A stretch of DNA of 64,000 nt from Membranipora membranacea (taxonomy: Eukaryota; Bryozoa; Gymnolaemata; Cheilostomatida; Membraniporidae): positions 9,315,501 through 9,379,500 of the forward strand of contig OU612070.1 in assembly GCA_914767715.1 (NCBI GenBank). Direction: 5' to 3'. Shown here piece after piece: positions 41,501 through 56,245 of the stretch. The translations under genes were made by a program, and so were the position numbers. How positions within the stretch are numbered: position 1 is the first letter of the stretch; each line of letters starts with the position of its first letter. The notes under the pieces are model-generated. The model searched no databases. It had not been told where the DNA came from and saw only the letters and a program-made list of their open reading frames with translations.

Positions 41501-44500
41501 ACACAGCTTTCTCCTCCTGCAACGAATTTTGTCTTTCTGTGACAAAGAAAAATATATCCTAAGGATATGTGGCCAAGTGCTCAGTGGCGTAAAGGCATTG
41601 AATAATATTTCTCACATTGGTACCGGTGTCAAAAGTTAACAACACTGCAATAGAGGTTAACACGATCATTTCAAATCAGATATTAGATCTTGAGTGTACT
41701 TGCAAAAGCATTATGACAACCATAATCAAGACCTAACAACTGATTTGTGATATTTTTGAGACGTTGTCCCTGCAGAGCATTCAGATCAGAGACATATGAG
41801 CCGATCACCAGGTATTTACTCACTCAGCATGAGACTCTGATGAGGTTGTTCTTGTTGCCTCTAGTATTCTTAGCTGTGTGGAGGCACAAAGTGGTTTGAT
41901 ATGAGAGTACAGTGATTCTGTTGCAGTCAGTTTTGGTATCTCTAGAAGCTGATGTTTCTTATCCTAAATAAAAAAATTCCACACAGTTTATTTGTAGGAG
42001 GATATTAGATAGAATCATAGACTTAATAATTATTAAGTCTATGGATATAATGGATAATTGAGTATTTAGTTCAAGAAGGTTGCGGATGCCATTTGCAGAG
42101 TGTTCATAAACTTGGATTTGTTGTTAGTGGCATTGCCATTGCCTTACCATTGCCCATGATGGTAATGGTGATGGTTGACCATGGAATGCTACTTAAAGCG
42201 ACCCTGACTGAGGTGAAATCTCTTACCTTACTATCATTCCACACATACAGTTTGTATTTAAAAAATACTAAATAAATGTAGGTATCACAAAATCAAACCT
42301 GTATTTCTTGGATGACATCACCAATATTATCCGGATATCCGAATCTTTGATGGTGTGATAGCCATGCCGCAGCTTCTTGTGTGGCCTTGTCAGTGGTTGA
42401 CACTGAATCTTGTAGCTCCTTATGTAGAGACAGAAACCTGTCGACCACTTGTCCAGTGCTGTCACATGATTCTGACAGCTGGGCATTCTTACTGACGAGT
42501 GCTGGCAGGTGTGACTCGGTGTAGTTAGTTTGGTGTTTGATAAGTTGCTCACTGATGACTCGTAGTTCAGCAAGGCTGCCAGTCTCAAGGTCATAAAGTT
42601 GACTTCTGATAGCCTATATTGTGAAGGAGGTGAAATACAAAAGAAAATAATTTAAAATACCTTTATTTGTGATTAATTTTTATCCAAAATTGACACCAGT
42701 GTAGGATGCGTTTCCAGTAGTACTGAGAACTGGGTTTTTGGTGAGTGATCCAACTTGTTGCTCAATTCTGCTGAGCTATATGCATGAAGAATTTGCAGTG
42801 ATTTCAATGTTATGTTTTTGGCAGAGGAAACAATATTATTATAACTATCAATTACTGAAGTCTGCATGTTTACCTGAAGATCATGGTGATCCCGTTTGGT
42901 TCTCCGAACTTCTAGGTCACTAGTTTTGACTAATGAGAGCCGTCCCTCACACTGTTTCTGCTGGTCAGCTATGTGACTGACTAGCGTGGTATGCTGACTC
43001 AGTGTCTCCTGCGTGCTGACTAGTCTAGACTTCACGTCACCGACTCGGGCCTTACAGTCAGCTAGCTGTTTACCTAATACCTGACACTAGAAATTGTGAT
43101 AATAATAGTTATTGCAATCATCTGCATAAAGCTCAACTGAAATAGCTATATAGCTCAACAAAATTATGTTGGAAAGCTAAGGTATTATTTATGCATTACA
43201 CTGATAGTACTCAGCTTTTAAATCTGATGGAATCATAGATGAAAAACAATCATTAGGGAAATATAATGGCTTGTCAGAGGTTTATTTCAATTGTTTCAAG
43301 TTTGTCTAAAGTTCTTTGACAAAGTATTTGAATTTTAGAAAAATCTGCCTAATATTTCATCTCATAATATTAGTACATATAGGTATGAGAAAAATACAAC
43401 AGATATCTGTTTGACAGAAACATAAGTTTTTTAACACAACTTTAGTTGGTTTCTCGTTTGACAGACACATGCATGCCTACGGTTATGATTACATTACATT
43501 ACCTTCTCCATAGCAATCTGGTAATAATTCACGAATACTTATGTAAGTCACGAGCTTGGTCATAAGATAAAATTACAGATATTATGATTTTTCATTAGGA
43601 GTGGTTTATCTTTTTCAATTACAGGCTGCCGAACTTTTACCAGATTGAAGGCTGCTATGACAAGGAACTGGAATATGCCAGCAAGGATTCCCATTATGCA
43701 CCAGTGCATGGTTTTTTTATATGACTAATACATGATACAATGCAAAAGCCGACTCTGATAACTGATTGGTCGATCTCACTATTACTAACCTTTTCTCTGA
43801 TAGCAGATTGGCCTTTTTCACTAGTACTTTCACAGACTAGAGATACCAGACTCTGTATAGCCTGGTATGTATCTGTGTTCTCACTCAGCAACTTGACTAT
43901 CATTGTCAGTGATCTACAGATCATAGAAGTAAGGTTACCTGTTACCTTACTGATACTGATAAATAACATTTAAATTCAATTTCATATAATTTAGTTTGAG
44001 TGTTAATATGCTATCTGAGACAAATAAATACTTGTTCATTTGTGATTGGTTATCGAGTAATCATTAGTTTATTCAAAGTTTTGCAAACATTATTTTCGCA
44101 AATTACATGATAATTTTTTTTCTGTCTAACCAACTATTAATGTACTTTTTCTTTTGAGGGGCTAATATTGTAAAACATTCTTTTGGAAAGAAAAAATATG
44201 CCTATAAAGTATCAAAAAAATGAGCAGAAAAAAGCAGGCGATCTTCTAGTTCAATAAGAGATGCGGGTAAATGAACACATACCTGACATTTTTGTGTATG
44301 GTTGTTTCATCAATTCTATCTCTATCAATGCGATCGAGCGATTCGTCAACTTCATTCAGAGAATCAGACAAGAGGGAAAACTCCCGATCTAATCTCTCAT
44401 GACGTTCTAGGTAAAGATTACGCATCTTCATGGCATCCTAAAATAATAATAGTGAAGTTTAATAATCTAAGGAACACTAGTCTGTGTTTCCTCTCCAGTA

Positions 44501-47500
44501 AGTAACCCAAGTTGTGAATAGAATAGAAATATATGCCAAGTTTGTGGATCTGTTTGGCTGCTCAAGTTCAAATAAGTCAAAATAAATAGTGGCAGTTGCG
44601 TGTTGTTCTGATTTACATATTTAGGCTAAAATAATATCTGTATTTTTTGACAAAATCCTTATAATTGCATAATTGTTGTATTGAGTTGGGTGTCAGTGAG
44701 ATGATGGTTCTGCATCAAGACTAACATCCACAAACATTATCATGCTGAGCCGGCCAAGTCAATGAGAAAGTTAGCCACAGAGGGATTGGTGGCCTGGGCA
44801 GTTAATACGTCCTGAGAAAACATCAAGAACTCCTTCACCACTACCATGGATCACTATCTTCTTGTGATATGGTGTAAAAATGAATTCTCCAAACACAAAA
44901 CGTTATCATTTTTTCTTTTTCTTTTCCCTAACTTTTGCCGTAATTTCTTTGGTACGCTATGGACAACATCCGTCCAGGATGATATTGTCTGCCAAATAAA
45001 ATAGTGTATCTATACACATGCAATCGATCACATACCTGCACATCAGTAGATAGACTCTGATGTCTCTTAGCCAGCTCTTGTACAGACATAGCTATGTTAG
45101 GACTGAGAGATGTTATCCTCTGCTGTAATGAGTGTATGAGATCTAGAGCGAGCTCGCACACAGAGTCCAGGTCCTGCAGACATGCCGCTGTCTTACGCTT
45201 ACTCGTAACGTCGTCAGCGTAGTTAATCTCTGCTAGTCGAGTGTGAACTGAGTCCAGATAGTCACTGGCTTCCTTCAACACCACAGATGATTCTGAAAGA
45301 AGAAATGGCTCCATTTATACATTTTTTGTTATGCAAATTGCTCGGATGTTCAATGACGAATACAATACAGTCGAACTGATTGCGAATTTTAGCAAAAGAA
45401 ATTTACCAAGGTAACTGATCAACAGGTATAATTCTTGTGTGTTGAGGGTTTGGTATCTCCTATACAGGTTATATTTCAATTACTATGGGATTGTTGTATT
45501 CTTCTTGTTTTAGCGAGTTTCTATTTGATCCTATTCCTACTTATGCATATAAAACTCTTAAACTCTCTGCTTGTAAAAAAACATCCTTCATATTGTGCAA
45601 GAAGGATAACAGCATCAGGCAAGAATATGATCACACCTAATTGTAACGAACATTAGCTTGATATAGCAGTCATAGGTCTCATACCTTGATGTGTGGCGAG
45701 TTTGGACTCGTTGTGAGAGAGGCTTCTGTTGACTTTAGTAGTGAGCTGCTCGTAGTCTATGATAAGTTCAGCTGGAGATCTATCTCCTCCTGTACGCACA
45801 CTAGAATCCATCTCTGACTGTAAGTCCGCCACTCTCTGCTGTCCCTCATTGGATAGTTCTGTCTTCAGTGCCTGGATAAACAACAGCTCATGTTGTGAAA
45901 AACTTTTATTTGCAATTATATTGGTTGGTCAAATTTTGAAGCAAATGAAACTCTTCACCCCTGAAATGTCCAAGTGATGTTGGATATCTGAACTGTGTCT
46001 ATCAACTCCACCCTTCTCCCATTCTATGTTGTTGAGCATGATCAGAATGAATGAATCAATGGGTTGACTGTGTAGAACTGTGTATGATGGACTTTATGAA
46101 GTCATTACTTATAATAATAGAGTAACTGAGAAGAATAGGTATAAGAACAGGACTCTAATTCCAGTTCAATAGCTCAGACAGGCCATTTCATATAAAATTT
46201 TACCATTGGTCTAAGCAAAGCATAAGTTCCTCTCACTCCTTGGTCTAAGACCTCCTGAAGATAGCAGGGAGTTGCCGGACCGGGACAAGAGTCTGAGGGT
46301 CAGACTTGGTGATCACATGCTACCCACTCACCTTTAGTGCCTCGATATTCTCAGCGATGATTGGCTGCTCGTCTGACTCGAGATCTTTCTCAGCTAGTTT
46401 ACTAGTACCATGATCTACTACATCCTGTAGAGCTCTCTGACACTGCTCCAATCTCTGCTGGTGATTCACTGATCTCTCCAGCTTACCCAATGATGTCTGC
46501 AATATAGATTATTATATTGATAAAATATTCAGCAGAGTTATCTTCTTATTGTTTGGAAGGTGACAACTCCAATATACAGTTACATATAAATGACAATGCA
46601 GTTATCACTAACATTAACCTTAACGAACCAAGAGTATAAATCATTTACAGTACCCTAAATCAATCATCTGGAGGTACCACAAGGTTACCCACACAGTACT
46701 ATGACTGGATAACTTTTAAAGACAACTGAGAAAAGACAACTAGGGTCATTAAACAAGCTTGTCAAATATTTTCATTGTAATACAAGTGTTATGTGAGAGG
46801 CCATTTGCTAAAGTCTTTGGAGCACACATTAATAAAGACCAATTAAGGTCGAGTCTCAGCCACACAACACAGCTTTATCTCAGGGTATTAGGGGAGGGGT
46901 TATATCACCCCCAACTTACTTGTGAGGTTGACGCTAGGTTATCATATTTATCTGTCAGTCTCACGATATCACTAGTAACTCTATGAGCTGATGGACATTT
47001 CTCCAGCAGTGTCTGTGCTTGTGACTTTACTGCGTGTATGTCTGACTCGTGTTCATGTATCTCATCCAGTAAAAACTACAAAATCAGGTAACACAACGAG
47101 ATAAGTATTGAGTAGTCCTGTGAACATCAATATCTGCATTAACTTGTGAGTTTGTTAGTAATCAATAAGTCACATATCAAGCTTGCTGTACAATTTGTTC
47201 CATCTTCAACGTGGATAAGGCAGGTAATATAACACGTCATGGACATACAGTACAGACACAGGAACTGTACTGGAATATCAATTAAGCCTTTGACTATATT
47301 TGGAGTTGTGTTCAGCTGGCCAACGACCAGCAGTGAAAAATTTATCAGAATGCTTGTTGCTACACCATGGGATAATCTAACTGGCCGTGGCTAAATGTAT
47401 ATACTAGATCAAAATTAGAAGTCAAATAGTGTGACTAAATCAATAACTTGTAATATCTTGTGACAATTTTTTACCCCTTCATACTAAGTGTTTCGATGGC

Positions 47501-50500
47501 CTCACACAAAGCAGCTGCTTTAACTTAAGTTGGAAGTCAACTGTCTGCCAAAATCAGTTCATTGTAATTTTGGAGAAAAAAAAGAAAAATTTCACTGGAC
47601 AAGCGGACTTAATTCACAATAAACTCAGCATTACTAATGATATGGCCTTGTGGGTAGTCTAACACTATATTGACACCCGACAGACAAATGTGACATGATG
47701 ATCAACAAATTGAGAGCTGCTTATAGAGTATTGAGTAATCACGGTTAGTACAGAGATGCCAATGTGTCATTTTTGTCAAATTTATTTGATGTCTATAATT
47801 GCAAGTCCATGATAAAATTTAGGTCTATGAGAGCTGATTTCAATAAATTCTGACCATAATATCGCCAAGCAGGGAAAAATGTCCTTGCCCTGACCAAATT
47901 ATCACTGAGCGTGGATGGATATATTCTTACTCTGAACATATATCACCGAGCAGGAATATTATATCCCTACGCTGACCATATTTTGATAAGTGATGATCGG
48001 TACATTACCTCGGCCTGTTTATACTGCTCCAGCTGTTCAGCCATCGTCTTCAGAGGGTTATAAGAGACAAGCTCAACAGCGGTGTCGCCAACTTTCTCCA
48101 CCCATTGTATCTGAAACAAATGTAATTATTAAAATAATAGTATTCATTATAATAATAATATTAATCATGTCATCTCATAAACACAGGGATTTGTGATATC
48201 TTTCCCTAGTCATCATTATTTCAATTATCAAGAAGCAAAACACATATTTCCACAAACACTTGCATAAATTTTCAGCTATTTTTTGGCATTGCTAATAAAG
48301 ATGACACTGAACGTTAAATAATGTTCAAAAGGCCCGAGTATAATCAATTAAGTGAAAAAAAAGAAGTAATACGGGTGCAGAAATTATAATGCAACACATA
48401 TGCCCAGATAATCATATGAACAATTCTGAAGAGAATCCCAAAAAAGGAACAACATCATCAAACTCTTTTGTTTGTGTGATACCATCATCGACAAAAAACA
48501 GTGTTTTGCCTATGTTGAAAACATATCGCGCAATTAGAAGACATACCTGTCGCTCGTATTCACTGCAGTAGTCCATGAACTCCTCATTGAGGGCAGTAAG
48601 ATTATTCAGTGAGGTATCAGCCTCGTTTTCACATTGACTCAGAGAAGTTTTACACTTGTGAATCATATCATCTATATGTCTATGTCCGTCTGCGTGTGTC
48701 TCCTGTTTGACATGTGAGCATTTAGTAGTTATATCCTCCAGACTGTCACCAGCTTGCTTCTTGAAGGTATCTACCTGTACCTGCGGTCAGAGGATCAGAT
48801 GAATAGATGAACAGTTTTGTAAAGAATGATAAAACATGATAACCTGACATGGTTTATGCAGGGAGGGTTTATGTGGTCAGAATCTAATTTGAATATCGGA
48901 GTTGTTTGACCACATTCGGATATAAAACAACTCCAAATAATGAAAAAGCACAGGTAAATACTATCAATCTATTAAACTATCAATCTGAAGAGAATAAAAT
49001 GCATGTTGGCTTGGAATCGGGAGTGCAAAGATTTATCGTTATCAGAAATACAGCAGCAATACACAATACCTGAATACATAGATATTTTACAGTCTTGTGT
49101 TGCAAGTGTTTAAGTTCAGAGTCAATAATCTTACTAGACCATGTGAGGACTAGAGATTTTTCTTCAGGCAATTATATTCAATTGTTTACCAGGCTATCTA
49201 GATCATATGAATAGTGAAGGTAAAGGTCTTACATATCGGTGTAAAACTTACCTGCAGCATAGAAAGAGCATGCTGGCAGCTCTCTTGACTAGTCGGTGGT
49301 GTAATCTTAAAGTTCTGCTTATCCAGCCATGAGTTATAGGCTACAACACTGTCCTCGAGAGAAGAGTGGGAGGTGACGTACCCGTCCCACAGTCTTACAC
49401 TCTCACTGATACGTACACTCAGGCTATGATAGTCTGTGGATAGCTTAGTACACAGACCCTCACCGTCCACATGTGATAACCTGGATAGGTTTGTCTCATT
49501 AGCTTTCTGCTCTTTGGTCACGCTAAGCTGAAGTTTCTACAGAAGAAAGAGCCAAAGTTTCCTCATTTGATATTCTGCTAGGTTTGTATAAATCGTGAAT
49601 TATTCTCTTAAAGACTTCCCAAAAGCTTGTTATAGTCAAGCAGTGATTGTTTCTTGTATTGCACATCCAGGAGACTGTGACATCATAATGCAGATAATGG
49701 GAGTTACCTTCCCTTATGGAAGGCACTCTTTCCACCATCAATTATTCATGCCAAGTAGAGCATTGAATTTGTTTACCATGCAAATCTGACACAACTCTAT
49801 CATTAGTAACTCCCTGACTACAAAATGCTTGGGTCTTTGGGTATTCTTTAAGTGCCAAACATTCAAGCAGCTCGCCCATGACATGAAGCTGGTGAATGAT
49901 GGACCTCTGGTAGTTCTTGTTAGAATTAAAAAAGACAATCTGGCTCACCTTGAGTTGATCAAATTGTGTTGTCTTTGTCTCCAAATCTATACCGAGCTGT
50001 ATCGCTGCAAGAACATCACTGAAACCAGTCAATTTTCCGCGACTTTCCTTGACCTTGCCGTGGAGTTGGTCGAGGTCATGTGACCTGTGGCTAACTTGAC
50101 CTCTGAGGCTCTCATAGAGATCTACCAGTTCATGTACTTGTTTAGTCCTGATTCTTACTGAAGACATCATTGTGTGACTGGTTGGAGTTTGCATAGAGTT
50201 CAATGCGGTTAGAGAGGAGAGCAATTCATTTAGCGTCTTAAGCTGTTCTTCACATTTCTACAAATTAAAATTATTAAGCTTTTAAGGTCTTGCTACCACT
50301 GTTCCACTGCTACCCAGTTTGAATGCAAATGCAACTGAATTGGAGCAGAAGCAGTTTGTTGTGAGGTGTTTGCCAAACAACTTTGTAGCAAACAAATGAT
50401 AGTGTAACTCTATGACATTTGTGTGAGGCAAGTTTTTTGATATGAATGGAGCTATCTTGTTTGTGTTTAGTTAAAAATTCCAACAGGCTGATAATAAAAA

Positions 50501-53500
50501 TACCAAGGGGCTGATATAAGGCATGTTCTGCTTTATCATGACTGATTTTTGCTTGTAGTTGGGGGGGAGAGGGACTACAAACTCTGAACAGAGCCAAGCT
50601 CACTATGGTTTCAATGAATAACTCCGCAATTAATTGTGAATTCTTACCGTGAGCTTCTGCTTAACTTGGTCAGTCTGTTGAGATCTTACAGCCCCGTCTG
50701 TTTCCTTCCTGACATAGTCTAGGGTCTGCTGCACCTCAACCCTGACATCTTCTAAATTGTGATCTAAGGCTAAGAATTCAGTGAGTCTGCCCAGCGAGAC
50801 CTCACTGTCTGCTAGAGCTTTGTCAGTAGATGTCTCCAGTCTGAAAAAGAATTCGTTTTATCCTCGTTATGTCTCGTTGAGAATACCATTAAACAAATGT
50901 GAGATTTTTAATTGATAATATAAAGAAATATTCTAATCTTACAGTGATATCAGGAAAAGCATTTGTTCCAAGACTTAAGTATAAATCTTTCCGAGACAAA
51001 AAAAGTGATTTGCACAATTTATAGTTTCTGCCCAGTGCTGCAGGCGATAGTTTTCATGCTCCCTGATGATTTAAATTTCAATGAATGATGACGGGAAACA
51101 TTTACAATCAATACATTCCTGATCATAGCCAATCATTCAATTCTCAAATGAAGGATATTACAAGGTAATATATTTACACACAATAATCAATTAACATGCT
51201 AATTTACAAACATTATATTGAATGATCAATGAATTCTATATCCAATTCCTTGGATTGATGAACTGGTAAATTAGCAACCTTTTAATTTTGAAAGTGTTTT
51301 GATTGGTAAGCCAGTGATTGGAAACTAACATGAGAACTTAAAACTGTTCAAAATCTATTTCTAGACCCCAGGAGGTCAGCGATGAATTGTTCTATGATTT
51401 AATTCACAACTTTTAGCGGCACAACTATGGAAGAACAGTTACTACAAAATAAACTGTATCATTCAACGAGCAAGTAAGAAGAATCTGATTGGATCCGACC
51501 AGGTTTTTATAGCAATTTGTGACCAAATTTAAGCTTACCTCCAAATCCTCTTTGATATCTTTAGGCCTAATCTGAATTTACAAGGCTTTACTTTTTACGA
51601 AATGGCATAGAAATGTGTTGTATATGCATATATGCAGTAATAAGGGTTCCCATATGATCAAACTTACATGATTAAGCTAAAATCTAAGGCAACAATACAT
51701 TGCCTAAGCAAATAAACCATGCAAAACAACCTCATTCCCTTAAACTAAATTGGTGGGCAGTGGTTGACGTAAATCTTCAATGCTTCAAATTTTTTCAAAG
51801 GTCAAGTCCATTGAAGAGCATCCATGTCACCATTTTTAAGCAACCAATCATCATCTTTCATCCAAACCAGCTCATGTCAATAATATTAGATAATAGTACA
51901 AATTATTCAACTCATTTGTCCTATTTTATTAAATCACAGAGAAAGCTATTTTTGAATGGTGTCATGTGTCACCTTCAATCAGCAAAATAAAAATGATAAC
52001 CTATATATTATATATACATATATATACTTGTTCTCTACAGTAATTCCCTGGATGTATGTACACACCTGAATAGAGAGTCTTGTATAGTAGAGATATTAGC
52101 TGACAGTGAGGAGCACTCGACGAGTTCACTCAGCTCAGAGTACTGCTGAGATACTGCCTCTATCTGATCATTTACTGATGTTATCTCACCTCCCAACTCC
52201 TAAAGAATAGTGTACGCAATAATCAGATTACAGGTACATATAATATAACATATATTACAATATTATATTTCAACAATATAATATTCTGACAAAGGTTGGA
52301 CAAATAAAAGATCAAACTAGTGGTCCATGCAATAATATGATATGAGTCCGAATATCTGGCCCTAGGCAGCATTGTTCAATCGTCTCACATAAAATTTAGA
52401 GATAAGATATTATAGATGGTATTAGAAATATCATATATGATATATTATGCATTATAGTTCCTATTTTATATGATATGATATGTTATGTATTATGTTTCTT
52501 ATTTCATATGATATATTACGTATTACATTTCCTATCTGACTAATGATTGTGATGAATCTTCGCAAAATCTCATCTCATCCTTGAAGCGTAAGCACCACCC
52601 ACCTTGAGTAGCTGACATTGCGCTGTCCAGTCTTCTACAGAATCAGGCTGAGATTTTACAGAGGCCGCTTTCCTCTTTTCCAGTACGCTGACTTGTTCAG
52701 TAACAGCGCCGTACTCAGATCTCAAAACCTCATACTTATCAACGATAGTGCCTAGAAGCTCCAACTTCTTATAGAATTCTCTCAGACACTTATCGAGGTC
52801 ACTCTTGAACACTTTAAGGTCGGAGGTAAGTTTGTGTACGCCTTCAGGAGAGGTGCCTGACTCGACTAGTTTGAATGACTCTTCGATCGCTGTCCACAAC
52901 TCATCACAGGCCGATATATCAGTGCTCTAAAATCAGATTATTCTAATGTGAAAAAATCCTTATCATTCCTCATAGCCAAAAATAGTATTAACTAAAGACT
53001 ACCCAATGTCAAATGCATGTTAATTGATAATTCATATCAAGTAGAGCATTGAATTTTTGTAGCTGCCTGACATGCATTGATCTTTGGGAAGTCTTCAATT
53101 ATGGATAGTAAATCCGGAAGTTCGGAATATATTTGATGTTAGAACATCGGAGTTGTAACTTCTCCTACTATTTTCACAATAACCTATGAAAATAATCAAG
53201 GAATAATCACCTGCAGATCTGCGAGGCGTTGTGTAGCGTTGTCCACAGACAAACCACTGGAAACTCGTCCTAACTTGTCACTCAGTGTGGTGATAATATC
53301 ATCATCTAATCGCCTCATTTGATTAGTTAGCCGCCGGTGATGGTTCAGCCTATCAGATTGCAGGTTGAAGTTTTCATTCCTTGCAGCACATAGAACCTCG
53401 ATTCTATTGGATACTTCTGTGTAGCTTTCTTGTTCGCTTGACGGAACGTGTTCTGAGTCGATAACATGGAAGTGAGAGACAAGGTTAGCTAGCGGCTTCT

Positions 53501-56212
53501 CCAGTTGCTGCAAGAGAAAAAATTGATCTAATTTTCCAAGATGCAACAACAGAATGACAATATAAAAGTCTCCAATGAAAGATTCATGGATATGTTTTCC
53601 AGCACACTACTGTGAGTGTATTACCAACAACTTATGTCTTTGTGAATGTCCCATCAGAATAATGATGGTTACTCATCTGAGATTTTTATCAAATGTTAGC
53701 TAACCTATAGATGGAAGAGATATTGAAAACTGACAAGCGTACGTATCAGTTGTCTCCTCATACACAAGGAGGGATAACTCTGCAACAATCACACAAACCT
53801 GTAGCCTGTTGCAGCTTGTCTGTTTATCCTCTAGACTGTTGTGTAGCTGAGAGCACTCTTCCACAATCTGTTCATATTCTGGTAGCTGACTACTAATACC
53901 CTGTAGTGACTGTAATTGTTCTTTAGCCTGAGAGTTATACGTCTGATACTGTCTCTCTAGTCTGGCTACTGACGAGTGCAGGCGGTGTAGGGACGCTCTC
54001 ATTGAATCAATTGTAGCTCTGTAATAGATTACCCAAAAGGCATGAGCGAGAGGAATTTCACAGAATAGGATGATATAGCTACCACGATTTGACCACTGTT
54101 TTGAAAGCTGGATATTTTTACTAAGAAATTACCCAGGCAGGCACAAAAATCGTGATTTAGAGTCATATTTACGCAATGCCTGGTTTTTGTTGATCCTACT
54201 GAATTCAATAACTGAACTTCATTTCCTAATGCATCCGATGCTTGAGAATTTTAATTCAAAAGTTGTATTGATGTTAAGTAAAATTATACCTGATGGCACT
54301 GCGTCCGTTGTGAGATGTATTCTTTGAGACATCTGTGCCTGTAGCTGTCACATCGTGTATATTAGTCTCTATGTCATGTAGCATCTTCTTCAATTCCTGG
54401 CAAGATGAAACAGGTGCTTGTTACAATAAATTCTAACATTTATCTACATGGTACTTCAGCATCAGTTTGAAAACTTGGTGCCTAGTTGCTGAGCTTGATA
54501 CATTTAGCATTTCCATGGAGTGTTTATAAATATAAGTGAGTGAGCCTTGACCCTCAACCTCAACCCAAGAAGAGGCTGGCACCAGATTCTGCAACAATGC
54601 CAAGACAGATCACAAAACATGTATGTACCTTGACTTTAGCCTCGAGAAGAAGCTGACTTTGCAGTTTATAAGCATTGTTACACACTATCTCATCAAACTT
54701 CTCAGCCTTCCTAAGCTGAGCTTGACACTGTGACACCTGCTCATCGTAGTCAGTGTGACAGCTGGCATGTGAGGCCCACATGTCGACACTCTCTGACAGG
54801 TGCTTGGTCACTTCACTGTGTTTCTTATCCAGGGTGGCATAGAGCTGTTGGGGCTCAGTTGCGTGGTATCTTGAGTTCAAGTGTCGGGCGTTTGTGTCAA
54901 GTTGTGACATAGTCGATTTGGATGCCTCTTTCGTGTCGGCCAACAGGGTCTAAAATTGCAAGAAATAAATAAATGTTTACCTCACTCTAAATATAAATGA
55001 CCACAATTTGAATTAAAATGAGGTCATAGGGTCCACAGAGATGACTAACTAATGAAGCACTCGGCTTTCTAGAACCAAAAGTGTTTTGTCTCAAGTTTTC
55101 ATCAACATCTAATTGTCTTGGGGTCTTTGATTCATTACCTGTAGATGTGAATGGATGGACTGTTTGCCAGCTGCATCATCAGGTAGACTGATGGCAGCCA
55201 CATCGTGTTCTATCGACAGAAGCTTATCCATCAGCTCTGATGACAAGTCGTCAAATCCATCCCAGGTCTGGATATCAGAGTCTAGCTGCTCCAGACCAGA
55301 GTCTAGTTTAGACAATATAGTATCGTATTGTTCCTTTAGCCTTGGGAACTGTAGTACTGATTTGTTTACTGTGTGTTCATTGACCCTCTCCTCAAGAGTT
55401 TGTAGAGAACTAAGACTGTCTGAGATGGTGTTCAACTCTGCTTTACAGACCTACAAAATTATGTGATACTAAACTGTTAGCGACTATAAAGCAACAGGCA
55501 AGATCATCATTTTCAGGCATCACCATAACTAAAAGGGTATTGACCATCACCTGAGGGTTGAAACTTGCTGCCGATTGATTGAAAAGTACTGTGAGACAGT
55601 AAGGTGAGAGCTATGCCTCACCTAACATAGCCACAGACAAAGTAAAGTTAGACTTAGCTTAGACAGGTGATAAGATCAAGTTTATTCAATTGCTTGCATT
55701 CCAGTCACTCCCTTCAACTGGTCACACCGCAGTGACCAGTGAATCGGGAGCAGCTCCAAATTCAGGCAAATGGACCAAACTTGGTCTAGCTTTATGACTT
55801 ACCTGCATCTTAGTGAGTGCCCGCTGCAGGGCGTGTTTACTGATGATATTCTCAGTAGCTGCAGACATTTTCTCACTGACTCCCTCCAGTGCTGACCGAA
55901 GCTCATCAGATTTAGTGTCATACTGCTCGTGCTCATCGACAAAAGTACTGCAACAGGACGTAGATAATATTTAATATTTACTTCTGTCGTCAAATTGGGT
56001 GCTGCATTGAAAAACTCTCGATTTCTATGACAAGCAACTAGGTAAAAAATTAAATCAACAAAAACTTTGACTCAGTAAAATTGTCCAATAGGGTCATTTA
56101 TGAATATTATTCTCTCCATTATAACTCTATGGCACAATATCACATCATCATATACATCATTATATCATTATATTGTATTATATATGATAACTTTATGTAT
56201 TGTCCATTATAA

Positions 56213-56245
<33 letters not shown>

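Noticed and set aside
42268-42594. Minus-strand open frame of 108 codons starting MTLRLAALLNYESS
   Set aside because: It overlaps exon 36 in the wrong register; the in-phase frame AIRSQLYDLETG is open across the exon and joins exons 35 and 37.
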